Part shown: piece after piece, positions 11,313-24,009 of the stretch
How positions within the stretch are numbered: position 1 is the first letter of the stretch
Layout of the letters: each line of letters starts with the position of its first letter
Assembly (NCBI GenBank): GCA_021018815.1
Contig: JAITYX010000016.1
Coordinates: forward strand, 6,897,001 to 6,961,000
Direction of reading: 5' to 3'
Origin: Talinum fruticosum
Lineage: Eukaryota > Streptophyta > Magnoliopsida > Caryophyllales > Talinaceae
Length of the DNA stretch: 64,000 nucleotides
Translations under genes and position numbers: made by a program
Notes under the pieces: model-generated
The model's input: only the letters and a program-made list of their open reading frames with translations
Told to the model about the DNA's origin: nothing
The model's database searches: none

Positions 11313-14200
11313 ATGGATTGCAGGGTTTGTATCCCAGCTGGCGACATATGGAGGAGAGCCGGCGGAGGTGGCGGTGGCGCGCCACATTTCAGCCATGAAA
11401 GTGAACACGACTTGGCAGCGATGGTGAGCGATTTCTTGGAAAATGGCAGCGGTGGTGCTGAGCCTTGGTGTAGCAGCGACAGCGATTCTGGCTTCTCCGA
11501 TCTCGTTCACCTGGCCGACAAGATTTCGGTACTTTGTCTCTTAATTTGCTCATAAGGTTTTTCTTTCCCCTCATTTTTGGTAGTAATTGGAAAGGGATGG
11601 TGGTTGTGCTTTCGATTATGCAGATTTTTGAGCTGAGTAAATGTTGGGGTATTCCAAGAATTTAATTGGCAAAATTGCATTAGGATAAGCTTGTTTATCA
11701 GGACTTTATCCCTAAGATCATTTGTGGTACAGCAAATAGGTCTTTAAGGAAAGTGATTTCCGTTCACGACTTGTTGATATATCCATCACTGCATCCATAT
11801 TTCCCTAATAATAAACAGGGTTTTAAGGGGTTTAGTTTTGCATTTTATAGGATTGCTCTAGTTAAATGATTTGTTGGTTTTCTGAGCTTCATGTAATTAA
11901 TGGCGTACCAAAAAAAAGGCATTTTGACTGAAACTAGTTATATTTATGGAAATTCAGGAACTTCCCTCAATTCCATTCATGTCTAGATAGGTAACAGAAG
12001 TAGTTGTTTCAATTTGAAATTAACGAGTTTAAGGATATGGCATCCTAGGGGATTCAGAATATACCAGGTTGAAGCATATGAATTTCTCATATACTTATTC
12101 ACTGTTTGATTCTGAGCCTCATGTCCTGATTGTGCCAAATTAAAAATCAGGTTAACTTGCTCTATGTGCATTATCTTCCATTGCAATTTCAAGTTATTCG
12201 GTCCGCTTCATGCAATCATTATTTTACGGTGAATTGCTTGAAGTTAGGAAATGACACTCTAAACCACCACATTGAATGAGATAGAATCGATGTTACTTTG
12301 ACTTTACCATACCCATGTTGCCATGCCAAATGTTGGGCAAGCTGTTGGTGGTGGAGTTGGCATTTTCTAAAAATGTTCTGTTTTTAGCCTGAGGGTGTCC
12401 ATAACCTTGTTGGAGTTCCTAGCGTCGAGCATGGACATGTGAGGTGAAATGAATATATATCATAGCATTGGGATAGGTTATCATTAGATTTTAGCTAACC
12501 CTGGATTCATGACATAATGGATTGAAGATGATTAAATTGAATTCCCTGGTTCTTGATGTGATAAAGTGGCTAACTTTTGCCTAAATCTGAAGGAACTTAA
12601 TGATGATGTGCTTATATTACTATACCTGGTTCTATATGATGATGAACTTATAGTTTTCGTTTTTGTCATTTGCCGATTATACAGTTCTTCAAGCGCTCGG
12701 TGGATCAATATGAGAGTGACTTGCTTTCTGTAGTTCATTCTCTCCTGCTTTCTATTGCCGATACAGACCTGTTGTTTGTGAAGTCTGGTCTATGCAATGG
12801 TAGCTGCATTCGATACTCTTTGGTGAAGCTTCTCAGGTCTTCTGGCTATGATGCGGCAGTGTGTAGCTCCAAGTGGCAGGGCTGTAACAAGGTGCCTGGA
12901 GGTATATCCCACATTCGAAGTTCTTTTACTGATGATGTGTTTGTCTTGTGATTCCAAATACTTGGTTGACTGTGTTACCACTTACCAATCATGGACACTG
13001 CATTTTCAACCTTCTCTTATTGACATTGAGAGATCTCATTATGAACTGAACTATTCCTGTTTCCTTTGTTGTCATATTGAGCATTCTGGCTTATTATTTC
13101 TTTCTCCTTGGGGGTTATCCCCACCGTCTGTTTGGGGGGTTGTTAGCTTAATTTCGTCTCAAGCAATGTCATGCATAGCTGTGTCCTGCTAGGGAAAGAA
13201 CTTGATGAGGTTAAAGCAGGGGGTCCGGGGGCGGGGAGGCTATCTTCATTTGTCTTTATAATTCTTACATTTCGGATTGCTCCAACATTATTTGTGCAAT
13301 CAATGGTTGATTTGTTCGAATGTGTGTCCAAAGTGATGAAAATATAATCTATGAAACCAATCATGTGGATGTTTGGCCTACCATGCTAAATGTTGGTGAT
13401 GAGTAAAGATGCCATCAATCTACTTTTTGGTTGTAGATAACCATGTTACGTGTGGGATATCATGAGACATTGTGCTTCTGTGGCTAGTAGAAAGAGTTTG
13501 CATGCCTTCTCAGTATACAATTCTTCGTTGGCTGATAGATGTTTTTATTTTTTGGGGCGGGGAGGGGTGTCCTGTTGGACCCACCCTTTGAGTCGTTCTT
13601 GGTTTTGAATGATGAGATCCTCACCCAGTTAAATTTCTTGGAGCAAACTATCTGTGATTTATTACCGAAACATTAATGGTTCTTAAGCTTTGATTTTCAT
13701 TGTTACTTTCAGGTGATCATGAATACATTGACGTGGTGAATCACATCAATGGCGGAAGTTCTGAGCGTTTGATAATCGACGTTGATTTTAGGAGCCACTT
13801 TGAAATAGCAAGAGCCGTACAATCATACGACAAGATCCTGAAGTCTCTTCCAGTTGTTTTTGTTGGCTCTCTAACAAAGTTGAAACAGTTCCTCCAAGTC
13901 ATGGCAGAAGCTGCGCGGATTTCCCTCAAGCAGAACTCCATGCCTCTTCCCCCATGGAGGTCCCTGGCTTATTTGCAAGCTAAGTGGCATTCTCTGTATC
14001 AAAGAACTGTGAGCCCAGAAAACCCGAATATCAGGGACTCAATTGTTGGTCACAAACAATGCAATGGTCATCTGAGAAGGCTCCAATCTTCTCTTCAATC
14101 CGAAATTGAGACACAACGATCGTTGAAGACGATAAACTGTGATACCAGCAGAAGGCTGAAACTAGAAAGGAGAAGAACCTCTTCTTTCAGGATACTTTGA
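11313..14200 (+). CDS. DUF506 (PDDEXK-like) family protein
   Basis: Three exons (11313-11528, 12685-12901, 13713-14200) join in frame to 306 residues, with GT..AG at both introns. The N-terminus is MDCRVCIPAGDIWRRAGGGG. Domain landmarks are HDLAAMVSDFLENG, an acidic Ser-rich stretch (SSDSDSGFSDLVHLADKI), the central LLRSSGYDAAVCSSKW motif, YIDVVNHI, and LIIDVDFRSHFEIARA. The last two are hallmarks of the plant DUF506 family, which is related to the PD-(D/E)XK nuclease fold. The molecular function is largely unknown; some family members are linked to root-hair or stress regulation. The tail is basic (RRLKLERRRTSSFRIL). The leader upstream of 11313 is long, and a TATA-like TTTATATGAAC lies near 10847. 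No frame break is seen. I chose the Met at 11313 because it begins the conserved family sequence. Confidence 0.9.
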
Positions 14201-15533
14201 GCTGTACATAAAGTTTTGTCACGGGAATTGTGATTTTTGTTGAGAGATACGTAATTTTTTTCGGCTCCTAAATCAAGCAAGTAATTTTTTTGGCTTCAAG
14301 CATAGGGAATAAAACCATGAATCAAGAGCAAGGAGAGTCAGCCTATCTTCAACTGTGGCAGAGAAGCAACAACACAGCAAGCTTTAGTGAAAAATGCATT
14401 CTGGTCAATTATTCGTAAGGTGGAGTTGCTCAATTTTGACTGTGTTTGAATCTGAGCATTGGCTGATCCTTGATTTTGAAGCATATTTTGTCTCCCTCGT
14501 TGAATCTCAATAGTATTGTGTTTTTTTTTTTCTGTATTTTTTGGTATTTCTTAAAAGTGTGTTCTAGACCCATCATTTAGAGGTCCCAGGAAATTTTTTC
14601 TCCTTCTGGTTTCATCTTGTTTTGCTAGCGATATAGTACTATATGTGTCATGATTTAATAGTTGTCCGTATATGTTACAGTAATACATTTACTTTTCGAT
14701 CTCATATTTGATCTCTGCTACTAGTCTCTCACCTCTTTCCTGCCATTGTTTCAACTTTCAATTGTTTTCAAAAATTTGCATGTTTTTGATCTTTGGATTG
14801 GTGTCAATCATCCGTATCAAAATCGAGTGGAGTGGACAAGTGTCCCTCGTTCGTTTTGGACCTAGAATATTTAAGATAAAAGTCCTTATAATAAGTATGT
14901 TTCCGGGGTTTTAGCTTGTCCCTATTCGTTAGTTTAAAGGTTGGTATGGTGCATTTTGGAGAGATGAGAAGGTTTCAAAACGAAAAACATTAGTGGCTTT
15001 GCATCTGAATAGGATACTGTATTAGCCTAAGCTTCACATTTTTCATAAAGTAGTAGAAATTTTAGTTTTATACTTTTAAAAAAAAATATAGATTAGTCAT
15101 AAAGCTTTAAATACTCTACTTCTGTTCCTCGAATATTAATGAATTTGTGTGTTTTAAATGTTACAAATAAAAAGTAATTTATTCTTTTTATCTGATATCA
15201 ATGGACAACAGACCTATACAGATTGATACTAACTGTACTAACTACTACTTATAATGTTATATGACTTCGATAATTGTCGTATATATAATTATAAATGAAT
15301 TCGTGTCAATTTATACCAATACAACATATATCAATCTGCATCAATGATTATGAATTTATAATTTGAAATACTCCCTTAGTTTCAAAATATATGATATTTT
15401 AAGGTTATGAGGAATATTAAGGAAACACAAAATTCATGATAAAATTTGTATTAAAAGATCAAGTTGCCCCCAAGATTTTTTGGAAATGAAGAAAAATCAA
15501 TGAAATAAAGGCGAGAAACAAAACAATTAATAA
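14201..15533. other. DUF506 3' flank and intergenic DNA
   Basis: The first few hundred bases are probably the 3' untranslated region of the DUF506 transcript. The rest is AT-rich without a recognisable gene. Confidence 0.5.
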
Positions 15534-15963
15534 TTGATTCGGAAGTTGGGACGGAAGATTTGTCCAAGTGGGAGTTTCAAATCGAGGCCGACCTCGGTCT
15601 TAGTAGATGAAACCACTGTCATGAGAAATAAAGTAAGAACAGCTATTCAATCGGACTTTCGTTCTATAGTCATTGAGTGGGATAACCAAATTGTTATTAA
15701 GACTTTACGTGGGGAATGTCAACCGCCATGGAAGATTCGGACATTTATTCATGATACTCATTTGTATCTTATGAGTTGCGATCATGTCCTTATTAATCAT
15801 CATTACCGTGAGGGCAATAGAAACGCCGATTGAGTAGCAAAAGTAGGTTTTTCTATCTCCCATTCTTTGTTTTGGGATTTTCTTCCTTCTTTTTCTTCTT
15901 CATTTCTCTCCATTTTAATGGGGGATAACTTAGATAAAAGTCTTGCGAGAAAGGCCATTTGTT
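15534..15963 (+). pseudogene. RNase H-like domain remnant of a plant retroelement
   Basis: The frame reads SIVIEWDNQIVIKTLRGE, then PPWKIRTFIHDTHL and VLINHHYREGNRNAD, the pattern of the RNase H-like (RVT_3) domain common in plant non-LTR retroelements and derived host fragments. After NAD the Trp expected from the family is replaced by a stop (TGA). The frame then resumes as VAKVGFSISHSLFWDFLPS to about 15963. The start is not defined and no reverse transcriptase lies upstream, so this is a truncated, dead fragment. Confidence 0.7.
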
Positions 15964-18720
15964 AGTTGATGTATTTATCTTTTTTTTTTAAAAAAATAAA
16001 ATTAATAAATTAGTTATTAATACTTTATTAAAACTATAAAAATAACATATATTTTGAAACAAAAAAGTTAATTAAAATAACATATATTCTAACACTTTTG
16101 TGGGAAGTCACAGTTGAAATTCCAGAAAAACCAAGAAAAGAAAGTTGTGGTGAATGTGACCTAGTGGAGCGTATCTAGTGTTCAACACTTTCGACTAATT
16201 ATGCTTGCTTCGGAACTTGTATTTCATGTTTAACCACAAAGTTCTTCATTACTACCCTCTGTTTAGTCTTGGTAACAGGGATTTATGGGTTATAGTGTTT
16301 TTCTTTTTCAAACAAAAAATCCGATGGCAGTATCAGTATTTCGGAATCCCAACAATTACAAGATGGGGGAGGGAGGAAAGGGTGGATGAGTTGGGAGCTA
16401 CTTTCTAATTGTTGATTGTGCTTCTCATCTCCATCCTTACTAAAATGAATCTATGAAGTACAATCACCGTTGTATAGAGCAGTGCTTTCTATTGGATGCG
16501 TTTTGTATCTTACGGTGGGTTTATTACATGTTAATGTTCGGGGTTAGTGTTGATCTAAAACTGTATTAGGAGTACTCGCAATTAACTATGATTATGAATT
16601 ATGGATGTGTCTATGGTTAAACTATTTACTTAGATTTTAAGGTATTCATAAGAGTTTCAATCATCTAATGAGATGTATTATTATATACAGATTATTTTTA
16701 CCTATTCCTATACTTTTTTAAGGTATATTAATTATAAAAAAAATAAGGAGACACGTGGTCCAATCAAACCGAATATTGTAAACTTTTAATTGCTGTTTAT
16801 ATATGAAAATTTTTAATTTATTTCGGTTAATTTTAATACCGTTAAAGATAACCATGTTTGAGCATATGATATCCACGTGGTCCATGGAACAGTAAATGTA
16901 ATGAGACTATTCTCATGTTGCCTGTCCTTTGGATATGCAAAGGGTGATCCTTTAAATATAGAAGTGTGGTCTACCCATAAAGTCGTTGGACCCATGAAGG
17001 CATGAAATGTTAGGGTTGACGTCAATCTTAATTGCAAGTGGCCAACTCCATTATGATGAGTTGCTAGTCAAGGACTTAATGTTGGGACACTTTCCTCAAC
17101 AATTTCATCCAAAAAGGTCTTGAAGATTCAAATTTTAGAATTATTATTTTGAAAAGGTTATAAAGAGACAAACTTCAAAAAAAAAAAAAAAGTTAGCAAA
17201 AATACAAATCTCATGGAAAGCAAAATATTTTGCTCATTTACTTTATACGATTAAAATAAGATTAAGAGTATGCTTGTTTTAACGTTTATAACTAAGCAGC
17301 TGTTCGAATTTACATGAAAAATAAAATATATTTATATTTATGGCCGTTTATGTTTTTTAATGTTCGTTCATTTCTTATTTTAACAACTCATTTCTGCTTC
17401 TTTTATATTCGTTTCATTTATGTTTATGTTTATGTGCGTTTTGAATATAACTTCGAACATGTCCTTAATGGTTTATTCAGAATAAGATTTTAAGCATGTT
17501 TATTTAAGCATTTATAACTAAATGATTAGAACTCTCCAAAGAATGGGCCCTTTGAGCCTATCATTTGTAAGCTCTAGCTTTGAAAAAAACCCCTTCAACT
17601 AGAGGTCAACAGACATTGACAAGAAAAAGTAATCTGAACTAATAATAGTAATCTGTATTAACTTAGCTTATTTACGAATTATTCATGTACTTACAACAAA
17701 ATAAATATAAAAAAATTCCCATTTTTCATCGCTATAAATGAATTTAAATTACTCTTCTCCTTCCGACAAAGCTCAAAGATAACAATGCAGCTGACAAAAC
17801 ATCATAAATTTAGGTCAAAATTGGTTTTACGCCTCATTGACAATTCCAAAACCCATTTTCAGCAGCTGAGAAAAAATAATTCAATTATCTGAAAAATAGA
17901 TATGAAATAATATCGAATACATGTATTGTATTCAACGTATTATAAACGAACTCAATTCGTAAGATAAGCCACCAAAATCATTACATACACCTAACAATAG
18001 AGAAATACTCTGAGAGCTTCCGCAATAAAAACGTACTCACTTTAATTTTATCTATTTTATATTATCAAATATATTAATAAACAAATAAAAATATAATTAA
18101 TACTAAAAAAACTGCCCAATTTTGCAAATTTTACCTATTTTATATTATTAAATATATTAATAAATAAATAAAAGTATAATTAATACCAAAAAAAGTGTCC
18201 AATTTCGCTAGTATTTGATTTTTTCCAGTTCCACCTTGTTTTTTTTTTCCACTCAGTTTGATCATGTCTCACATTTTTAGTCTCGTTTTTAGTCTCACTT
18301 TTAAATCCTCACATCCCACTTTAATCTGACACAATAAAAAATTCCAGATATCTAAAAAAATCCAACATATCTTCCTACCATTGAGTGAAATCAAAATTAA
18401 ACATTATTGTTGATGCTATAATACATATGCACCCACTTGATAACTTCTATAAAACTAGAAATTAAAGTACTCAACATCCCACACCGATGCTTTTGGAAAA
18501 CTAAGACCTGTTTAAATTGGCATGCATATCGTCATTTATATTTTTGATTCATTTATTTCTGTCCATTTCTGCTATAACGATCATCATTATTTACATTTCT
18601 ACTAAAAGATTTATTTACACTAATTTTATCAGTCATATCATAATTTATATCAATTTTATCGGTCATTTGAACAGATACTTGATTACCAAAGAAAGAAACT
18701 AGATAAACACAAAAAATTTC
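15964..18720. other. AT-rich intergenic DNA
   Basis: No gene recognised. The region contains a dispersed repeat at 17285-17465 (listed separately) and AT-rich stretches of similar wording at about 18035-18110 and 18115-18200 (a small local duplication). Confidence 0.5.
17285..17465 (+). repeat. Dispersed repeat, inverted partner of 35055-35215
   Basis: Shared words include TTTCTTATTTTAACAACTCA, TTATGTTCATTTATG-like strings, and TTCGAA near both ends. The complement of 35055-35215 aligns along its full length. The sequence is non-coding and probably a MITE-type family. Confidence 0.65.
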
Positions 18721-18725
18721 AAGTG

Positions 18726-18804
18726 GGACCAAGGCGGACTCGAACCACCAACCCCCAGGTTAGAGGTCACCTGGGTGCTCTTGCCTGTTTGAGCTTATTG
18801 GTCC
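18726..18804 (-). other. tRNA-like sequence with an abnormal anticodon arm
   Basis: On the minus strand the 5' end GGACCAA pairs perfectly with the 3' end TTGGTCC. A D-arm (GCTC...GAGC) and a perfect T-arm (GGTGG TTCGAGT CCGCC) with box B GGTTCGAGTCC are present. The anticodon arm is 22 nt (CCCAGGT, GACCTCTA, ACCTGGG), giving an 8-nt loop on a 7-bp stem, and three bases separate the acceptor and D arms. It may be a tRNA pseudogene or the head of a tRNA-derived SINE. I do not assign an amino acid. Confidence 0.55.
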
Positions 18805-18899
18805 ATATTCAAGCTAACCATGTGATAACCAGAAAATTCACGGAAATAGTACAACTAATCAGATTACAAAATTATGCTTGGGAAAAATCGAATTTTTAC

Positions 18900-21700
18900 A
18901 CAATTAAATACCTAAAATACAATTATGAATTTATGACAGTTACAAATTAAAGTATCTCTGTGAACTGGAAAATCAATTGTTTAGCCATTTTCAGAATAGA
19001 TAAAGACTCCAGAATTTTGTACAGATATCTCACAATTGTGCAAGCAATTAGACAAAACAGACTCCATTTAACAAGAAAAAACTTGACAGAATTGAAAACA
19101 TCCATACTAACAATTTTCAAATATCTACTAAGCAAAACGAATACACGGATGTTCAACCAAATTAGACTTTGCTACAACTGCCCCTCCTCCCTCTTCACCC
19201 TTTACAGCAAGATGGCAGAAGTAGACAATTATGAAGCTCTACTAGGGAAAAAAATTAACAAGGAGCCTTTCTGGCAAGATGGAGCGTAGTTCTATTTGCA
19301 CCAGATGAGGCACTTATCTCATCCCGTGACCCATCTCTAAAATGTTACCAGCATCTTTTTTGATGGGTAAACAGACAACCTAGTAAGGATAATCAAACCC
19401 TCAACTACTGTGTGAGAACAACACATTTCCATACAACCACCGCAGCAGATATTCCGCCTTCCCCTATCAGCATAAGCCCTCACCTCCCAAGGCAGGTGAG
19501 CCAGAATGACAAGGCTGAGTGATAGAATATATGGGTTGGGGGTTGGGGGTGCGTTGAAACAGATAACTACAGTTCAAAATTCTATAATAATACCAATACC
19601 AAATAATAACGAAGGCTAGAACCAGTTCCACTGCCATGTAGGAACTACCAAGCTCAGAAAACGAGCCCATACAACAATGCCAAAGTACATTATATGAGAT
19701 ACAATACAAGACATCAACCACTATTTTCTCAAGTAAAGACGCAGGTAAAGATACCCTTGATGGGCAACAGCCTACATTGAACAATCTCAAACATTTCAAC
19801 ACAGATATAGCCATATGACTAACATCATATTCATATACGTGACCATGGTCTATTTTTCTTCAGAAAACATTTATAGCAGATATCCAACATGACTATCCAT
19901 TAACATAAACATAGCGAAGATTAGCTTTACAAAGTATTAGAGTTGGAACATTTAACAAGACAAAGTATGAAAAACATCAAAAACATCAATAGTACCTCCA
20001 AAATAGCTGACATGATTACTGCTCCACTAGTTATTGGCTGACCATTTGCAACATTCTACTCTGAAGAAAATACTGATACCAAGAATATCTAATTACAATC
20101 GACAACATGATCGACATCTAAACTAATTACAATCGACAACAGATACCCGATGAAAGAAATGTTACATTGCTTAAATAACCATCAAAATCCAGAAGAGAAA
20201 AAGTACAATTAACTGGAGATAAATCAAATTATGAACTCATATAAAATTCAGAAGAGAAAAGGTACAATTAACTGGAGATATATCAAATTATGAACTCATA
20301 TAAAGGTAGTAACCATCAAAATTCAGAAGAGAAAAGGTAAAATTAAATGGAGATATATCAAATTATGAACTCATAAAGGTAGTAAATAAACACTCCAATA
20401 TCAATATAACAGTAGGTTCTGATTTTCAACACATCCTTCATACTTGGGGTGAAGTAACTCGATAACAAACTTGGATACATCATCGTTACAAATTGAATTG
20501 CCTACTAGAAAACAGAGTGTGTTCAGGATTTATTTCCCCTAACAAGCTACGTATCATTGAACGAGAGGAAGAGCTGTATAAAATTTCTCAACTTTCAAGC
20601 ATTTTCAAATTAAATTAATTATAAAAATTGATCAAAGGCTTAAATAATGGTAAATTGGTGATACCTCGGTAATAGCTGCAAATTGGCGGTTCCCTTTGCT
20701 GATGGTTGAGATGTTTCACCAATATTGATTGGAGAAATTATGGTCTAAAACGGTAGTTGGAGAATTCGACGAGGGGATGTGCAAGAAGAAGAGGGGAAAA
20801 GGAGAGAGAAAAGGGGCAAATCACACCAAAAGGGGAGGAGCCGGGCAAATTCCCGTACCATCCTCCCAAAAACACAACAAAAAATCAACGTTTTATTAGT
20901 TATAGCGACCTGCCAAGCGAGCGCACCCGTCATGGCAAAGGTCTGACTCAAGACACACTCACAAAAAAACCATAACTTCGACCACTAAAGACATCCAAAC
21001 AACTTTACTTCTCTCTTTCTCTCTCTCTTTCTCTTTTCTTCTCTCTGGTGTCAAGAACATAAACACAACGGATTAAAGTTCAATACAAATTTGTAAACGA
21101 ACCCACCATGGAGATTTCCAGATACCAAAGAAATGAGTTTGAAATCAACGACTGTATATTATGAATCAAAGATCCGTTCAATCCTTCCATCGCCAAGCAT
21201 AGAAACTTCGACATCCTGGAAAAAGAAGGTGAGAAGAGTTCAATTAGATTAAACGCAAATTTCTAGTGACGAATCAACCAAAGAAAGCCAGATCTAGCAA
21301 TTTACCATATGCGATGCGAAAAGTATCCCAGATTTGAAGCTGAAGATTCCACATACAGACTGAACACAATCAGATCTGAAGCTTCATCGCATCGGAAACC
21401 CACAACTAAGCTCCGGGTTCGAAGATCCGTCAAGGGCTGCAATCATAATTCCAAAAACAAGCCAAATCATCATCAAAAAACTGAAATCTTGAGATGAACT
21501 CAAAGTAGTAACTCATGAATTCAAAATTACCTCAGCAAATTAAAATGAAATCATGTTTTCGCCATCAATCAAACGAGAAAATTTCTCGGACGTCTCTGCT
21601 CCACCAACCATGAGCGATGGATGAAGAAATCATACTCGATATATAGATCGGCGACCGATCTACCCATATCAGGAGAGAGAAAACGAAGAACTCGGAGCTC
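18900..21700 (-). other. Probable minus-strand transcription unit, product not identified
   Basis: The composition differs from flanking intergenic DNA, and several sites look like exon ends on the minus strand: GCTGAG|GTAATT (about 21535), CATATG|GTAAAT (about 21305), CCGAG|GTATCA (about 20665) and TTGGAG|GTACTA (about 19997). Acceptors are also present, such as TTTTTCCAG before 21220. A TATA-like CTATATATCG lies near 21643. The open frames between these sites are short: a 23-codon frame 21611-21540 beginning MVGGAETSEKFSRL, an 18-codon stretch DVEVSMLGDGRIERIFDS ending at a stop near 21166, and a start-like MSAILE before the donor near 19997. CT-rich leader-like sequence lies at 21000-21060 and, on the minus strand, near 20790-20830. 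I could not link these into a recognisable protein. It may be a multi-exon leader, a non-coding RNA, or two units. Confidence 0.35.
20177..20386. repeat. Three-unit tandem repeat (about 64-75 bp)
   Basis: Three near-identical units, each containing CAGAAGAGAAAA and CAAATTATGAACTCATA, follow one another inside the unassigned 19-21.7 kb unit. Confidence 0.85.
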
Positions 21701-21779
21701 GGCGTGTGGACAAAAAGAATGCGATCGGAAGAAAAGAAACGAAAAGGCAGCTTTGAAATGAATGGAGGCGAAGGGAGAA

Positions 21780-22640
21780 GATAGAACAGGGTATTTATTT
21801 ACGGTGAGGAGGAATGCAACGGCTAGGATTGCATGAAAAGGCGGCCAACAGACGGCTAGATGTTGTTAGCAATATTGGTAAACAGGCGATATTTTCAGCT
21901 TTTCTTTAATTTATTTATTTTCCCGCTTGCGGTTGTGGGGAGAAAATTTCATGGTAGGTGAGGCTGAAATTTTCGGTTTGCCAACTACCTCTGGTTGACT
22001 GGATCATGTGAATTGGGCTTTAGATAATTGGGTTACTCTGTACGGTAAATCTAAGGCCCAGTTCATGCTTCATTTCTACTGATCCGTCAAAATTGAGCCC
22101 ATTAACGACAATGTCGCACGCAAATTTTGTCGTAGCCCCGTGATTACCTAATAAAGTACTTTTGGGAATTACAATTTCTTTTTAAATTAATTATCTAACC
22201 TTCTTCGTATTTTTCTCTGTCGTCCCACTATTTATTGACATGTAATTTGACACTAAAATACATTATATTTCAGATATTATGATCTAACAACTATTATCTT
22301 TAAAAATTATACTGTAGAAAAAACATAATTTTCTCAATGTTGTGGCATGAAAAATTTTCTCAATTTTTACTACGGTCAATATCACATGTCTCATAATAAG
22401 AAAAATGAGAACAAATTAGATAAAACATTAGTTAATCAATTTCCTTGAATACTTTGAAATTTATTTATTATATATACAATGTTGTGTTACAAATCACAAT
22501 CTCGAACACAACAAATCACAATCTCAAAAGAACATATGTATAATAATTTTAAACATATCAATCTAATAGGTACTCTTATAAAAAAAAAAAAATCATACGG
22601 CACACTAAACATAACCCAGTAGGACAAGTCTAAACCCTTG
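21780..22640. other. Intergenic DNA between the unassigned unit and XTH
   Basis: No gene recognised. The left part is the presumed promoter of the minus-strand unit; the right part, near 22560-22640, is the presumed 3' flank of XTH. Confidence 0.5.
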
Positions 22641-22642
22641 TT

Positions 22643-23907
22643 TTATGACAAGGTGCATTCACGAGGGAGGCCTCGAGGGAAGCGTTTGGTATCGGAACAA
22701 TAGTTGTAGACCATGTAATTCTTTTGAACCCACCTAAGCCTGGCTACGCTCGACGAGTCCAACTCTTGGGAAAGCCATGGCTTTGAGGAGCTATTCTTGC
22801 ATGATGAAACCCCATTTGACCAAAAGCAGGCATTGGCTAATTGTAAGTTTCTAAAGGAGGCAGTGAAGGGAGCCAATGACCAGTCTGTCTTGACTCGACC
22901 ACCCTGGGTTGCCCAATCGTCTGCATTCCACAGGCTTGCGTATAGCCTCATTGGTTGACGCTTTGGGTATAGAATGCCTTTTGATTCCAGGTTTCTGAAT
23001 ACTCTTATCGGTGTACCGTCTACGTAAAAGCTGGAAATATGCACAAGTCAAAAGTACGTAATGTAAAAAATATCTTTTAGTATTAGTTTTTTTTTTTTGA
23101 GCAAAAAGGGGGATCTTTTAGTATTAGTTAAAAGTAATTTTTACTTTGAAAAATGTCATGTACGTAATTAAAGTTTAAAGTCGTATGTAAAGTAGGAGTT
23201 GAACATTATTTGAATAAAGATTTACTTAATGATATGTTAAAAACACGTCCCGGGCCGAAATAACTAATCGTATGATTTGTTGATGTTGTAAAGTGAAATG
23301 ATAAGAGGTTTTGGAGGCTTACATGATGATTCTGGGATTCCAAAGAATAGAATAGGTGTGGAAATCTTTGGTTGGGTCAAACCAGAGGTAAAATTGTTGC
23401 TCTCTGTCACCTTTGCCTTGAGTGTAAATGTTTGTGTGCACCAAGTAAGGTTGCCCTGACAAATTGCCCAAAAACTCAAAGTCTATTTCATCATGCGCTG
23501 CTCCTTGAGATGACAACTGCAAGCCAAAACCAAAAATGGTTAATCAATACTTTATATGCTTAATTTAAAAAAAGTCTAAAATAATTAGAATCCAACCATA
23601 ATTACGAGAAGGAAAGCGATAATGAAAGATCATGCATGCTTACATAATAAGCGGTAACAGTTCCGGCAGAATTACCGGGGACCAATTTAATTTGCATATC
23701 AATCATCCCGAATAAATATTCATTTTTAGACTGAAATCCCGATCCCGAGAACTTGTCAAGAGAAAGAGTGAGAAAATTTCCATTTCCCAATATCTTAGCG
23801 CGACCATCACCCCACGTGATAGCGACATCTCGATAGAAGTTCCCAAGTACTACTCCAACAAGGGAACTTACTAGAAGACATGTCAATAGGAACCTCTTTG
23901 AAGCCAT
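22643..23907 (-). CDS. XTH: Xyloglucan endotransglucosylase/hydrolase (GH16)
   Basis: XTHs cut and rejoin xyloglucan in the cell wall during growth. Three exons (23907-23644, 23516-23323, 23030-22643) join in frame to 281 residues, a usual family length. Residues 1-22 form a signal peptide ([18 protein letters not shown]...). Exon 2 carries the catalytic motif [10 protein letters not shown], with the nucleophile and acid/base glutamates, followed directly by an N-glycosylation site NLSG. Conserved family strings include [19 protein letters not shown] and [13 protein letters not shown]. The C-terminal XET domain contains [12 protein letters not shown] and [19 protein letters not shown] with its cysteines. 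No frame break. A TATA-like CTATATATATG on the minus strand lies at 23999-24008, about 90-100 bp above the start. I do not assign a numbered paralogue. Confidence 0.97.
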
Positions 23908-23998
23908 GTACTACAAGAGAACTTTTCAACCAGAACAGAGCACTTGACTTAGAAAATTTTCTTTGTCGAAGATAAAGAGTGCATGAGGCTATGACCAC

Positions 23999-24008
23999 AT
24001 ATATATAG
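23999..24008 (-). promoter_or_regulatory. TATA box of XTH
   Basis: CTATATATATG on the minus strand, about 92 bp upstream of the XTH start codon. Confidence 0.6.
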
Positions 24009-24009
24009 G

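Noticed and set aside
13555..13640. GGGG-rich stretch in DUF506 intron 2 as a regulatory site
   Set aside because: No known element and the intron splices normally without it.
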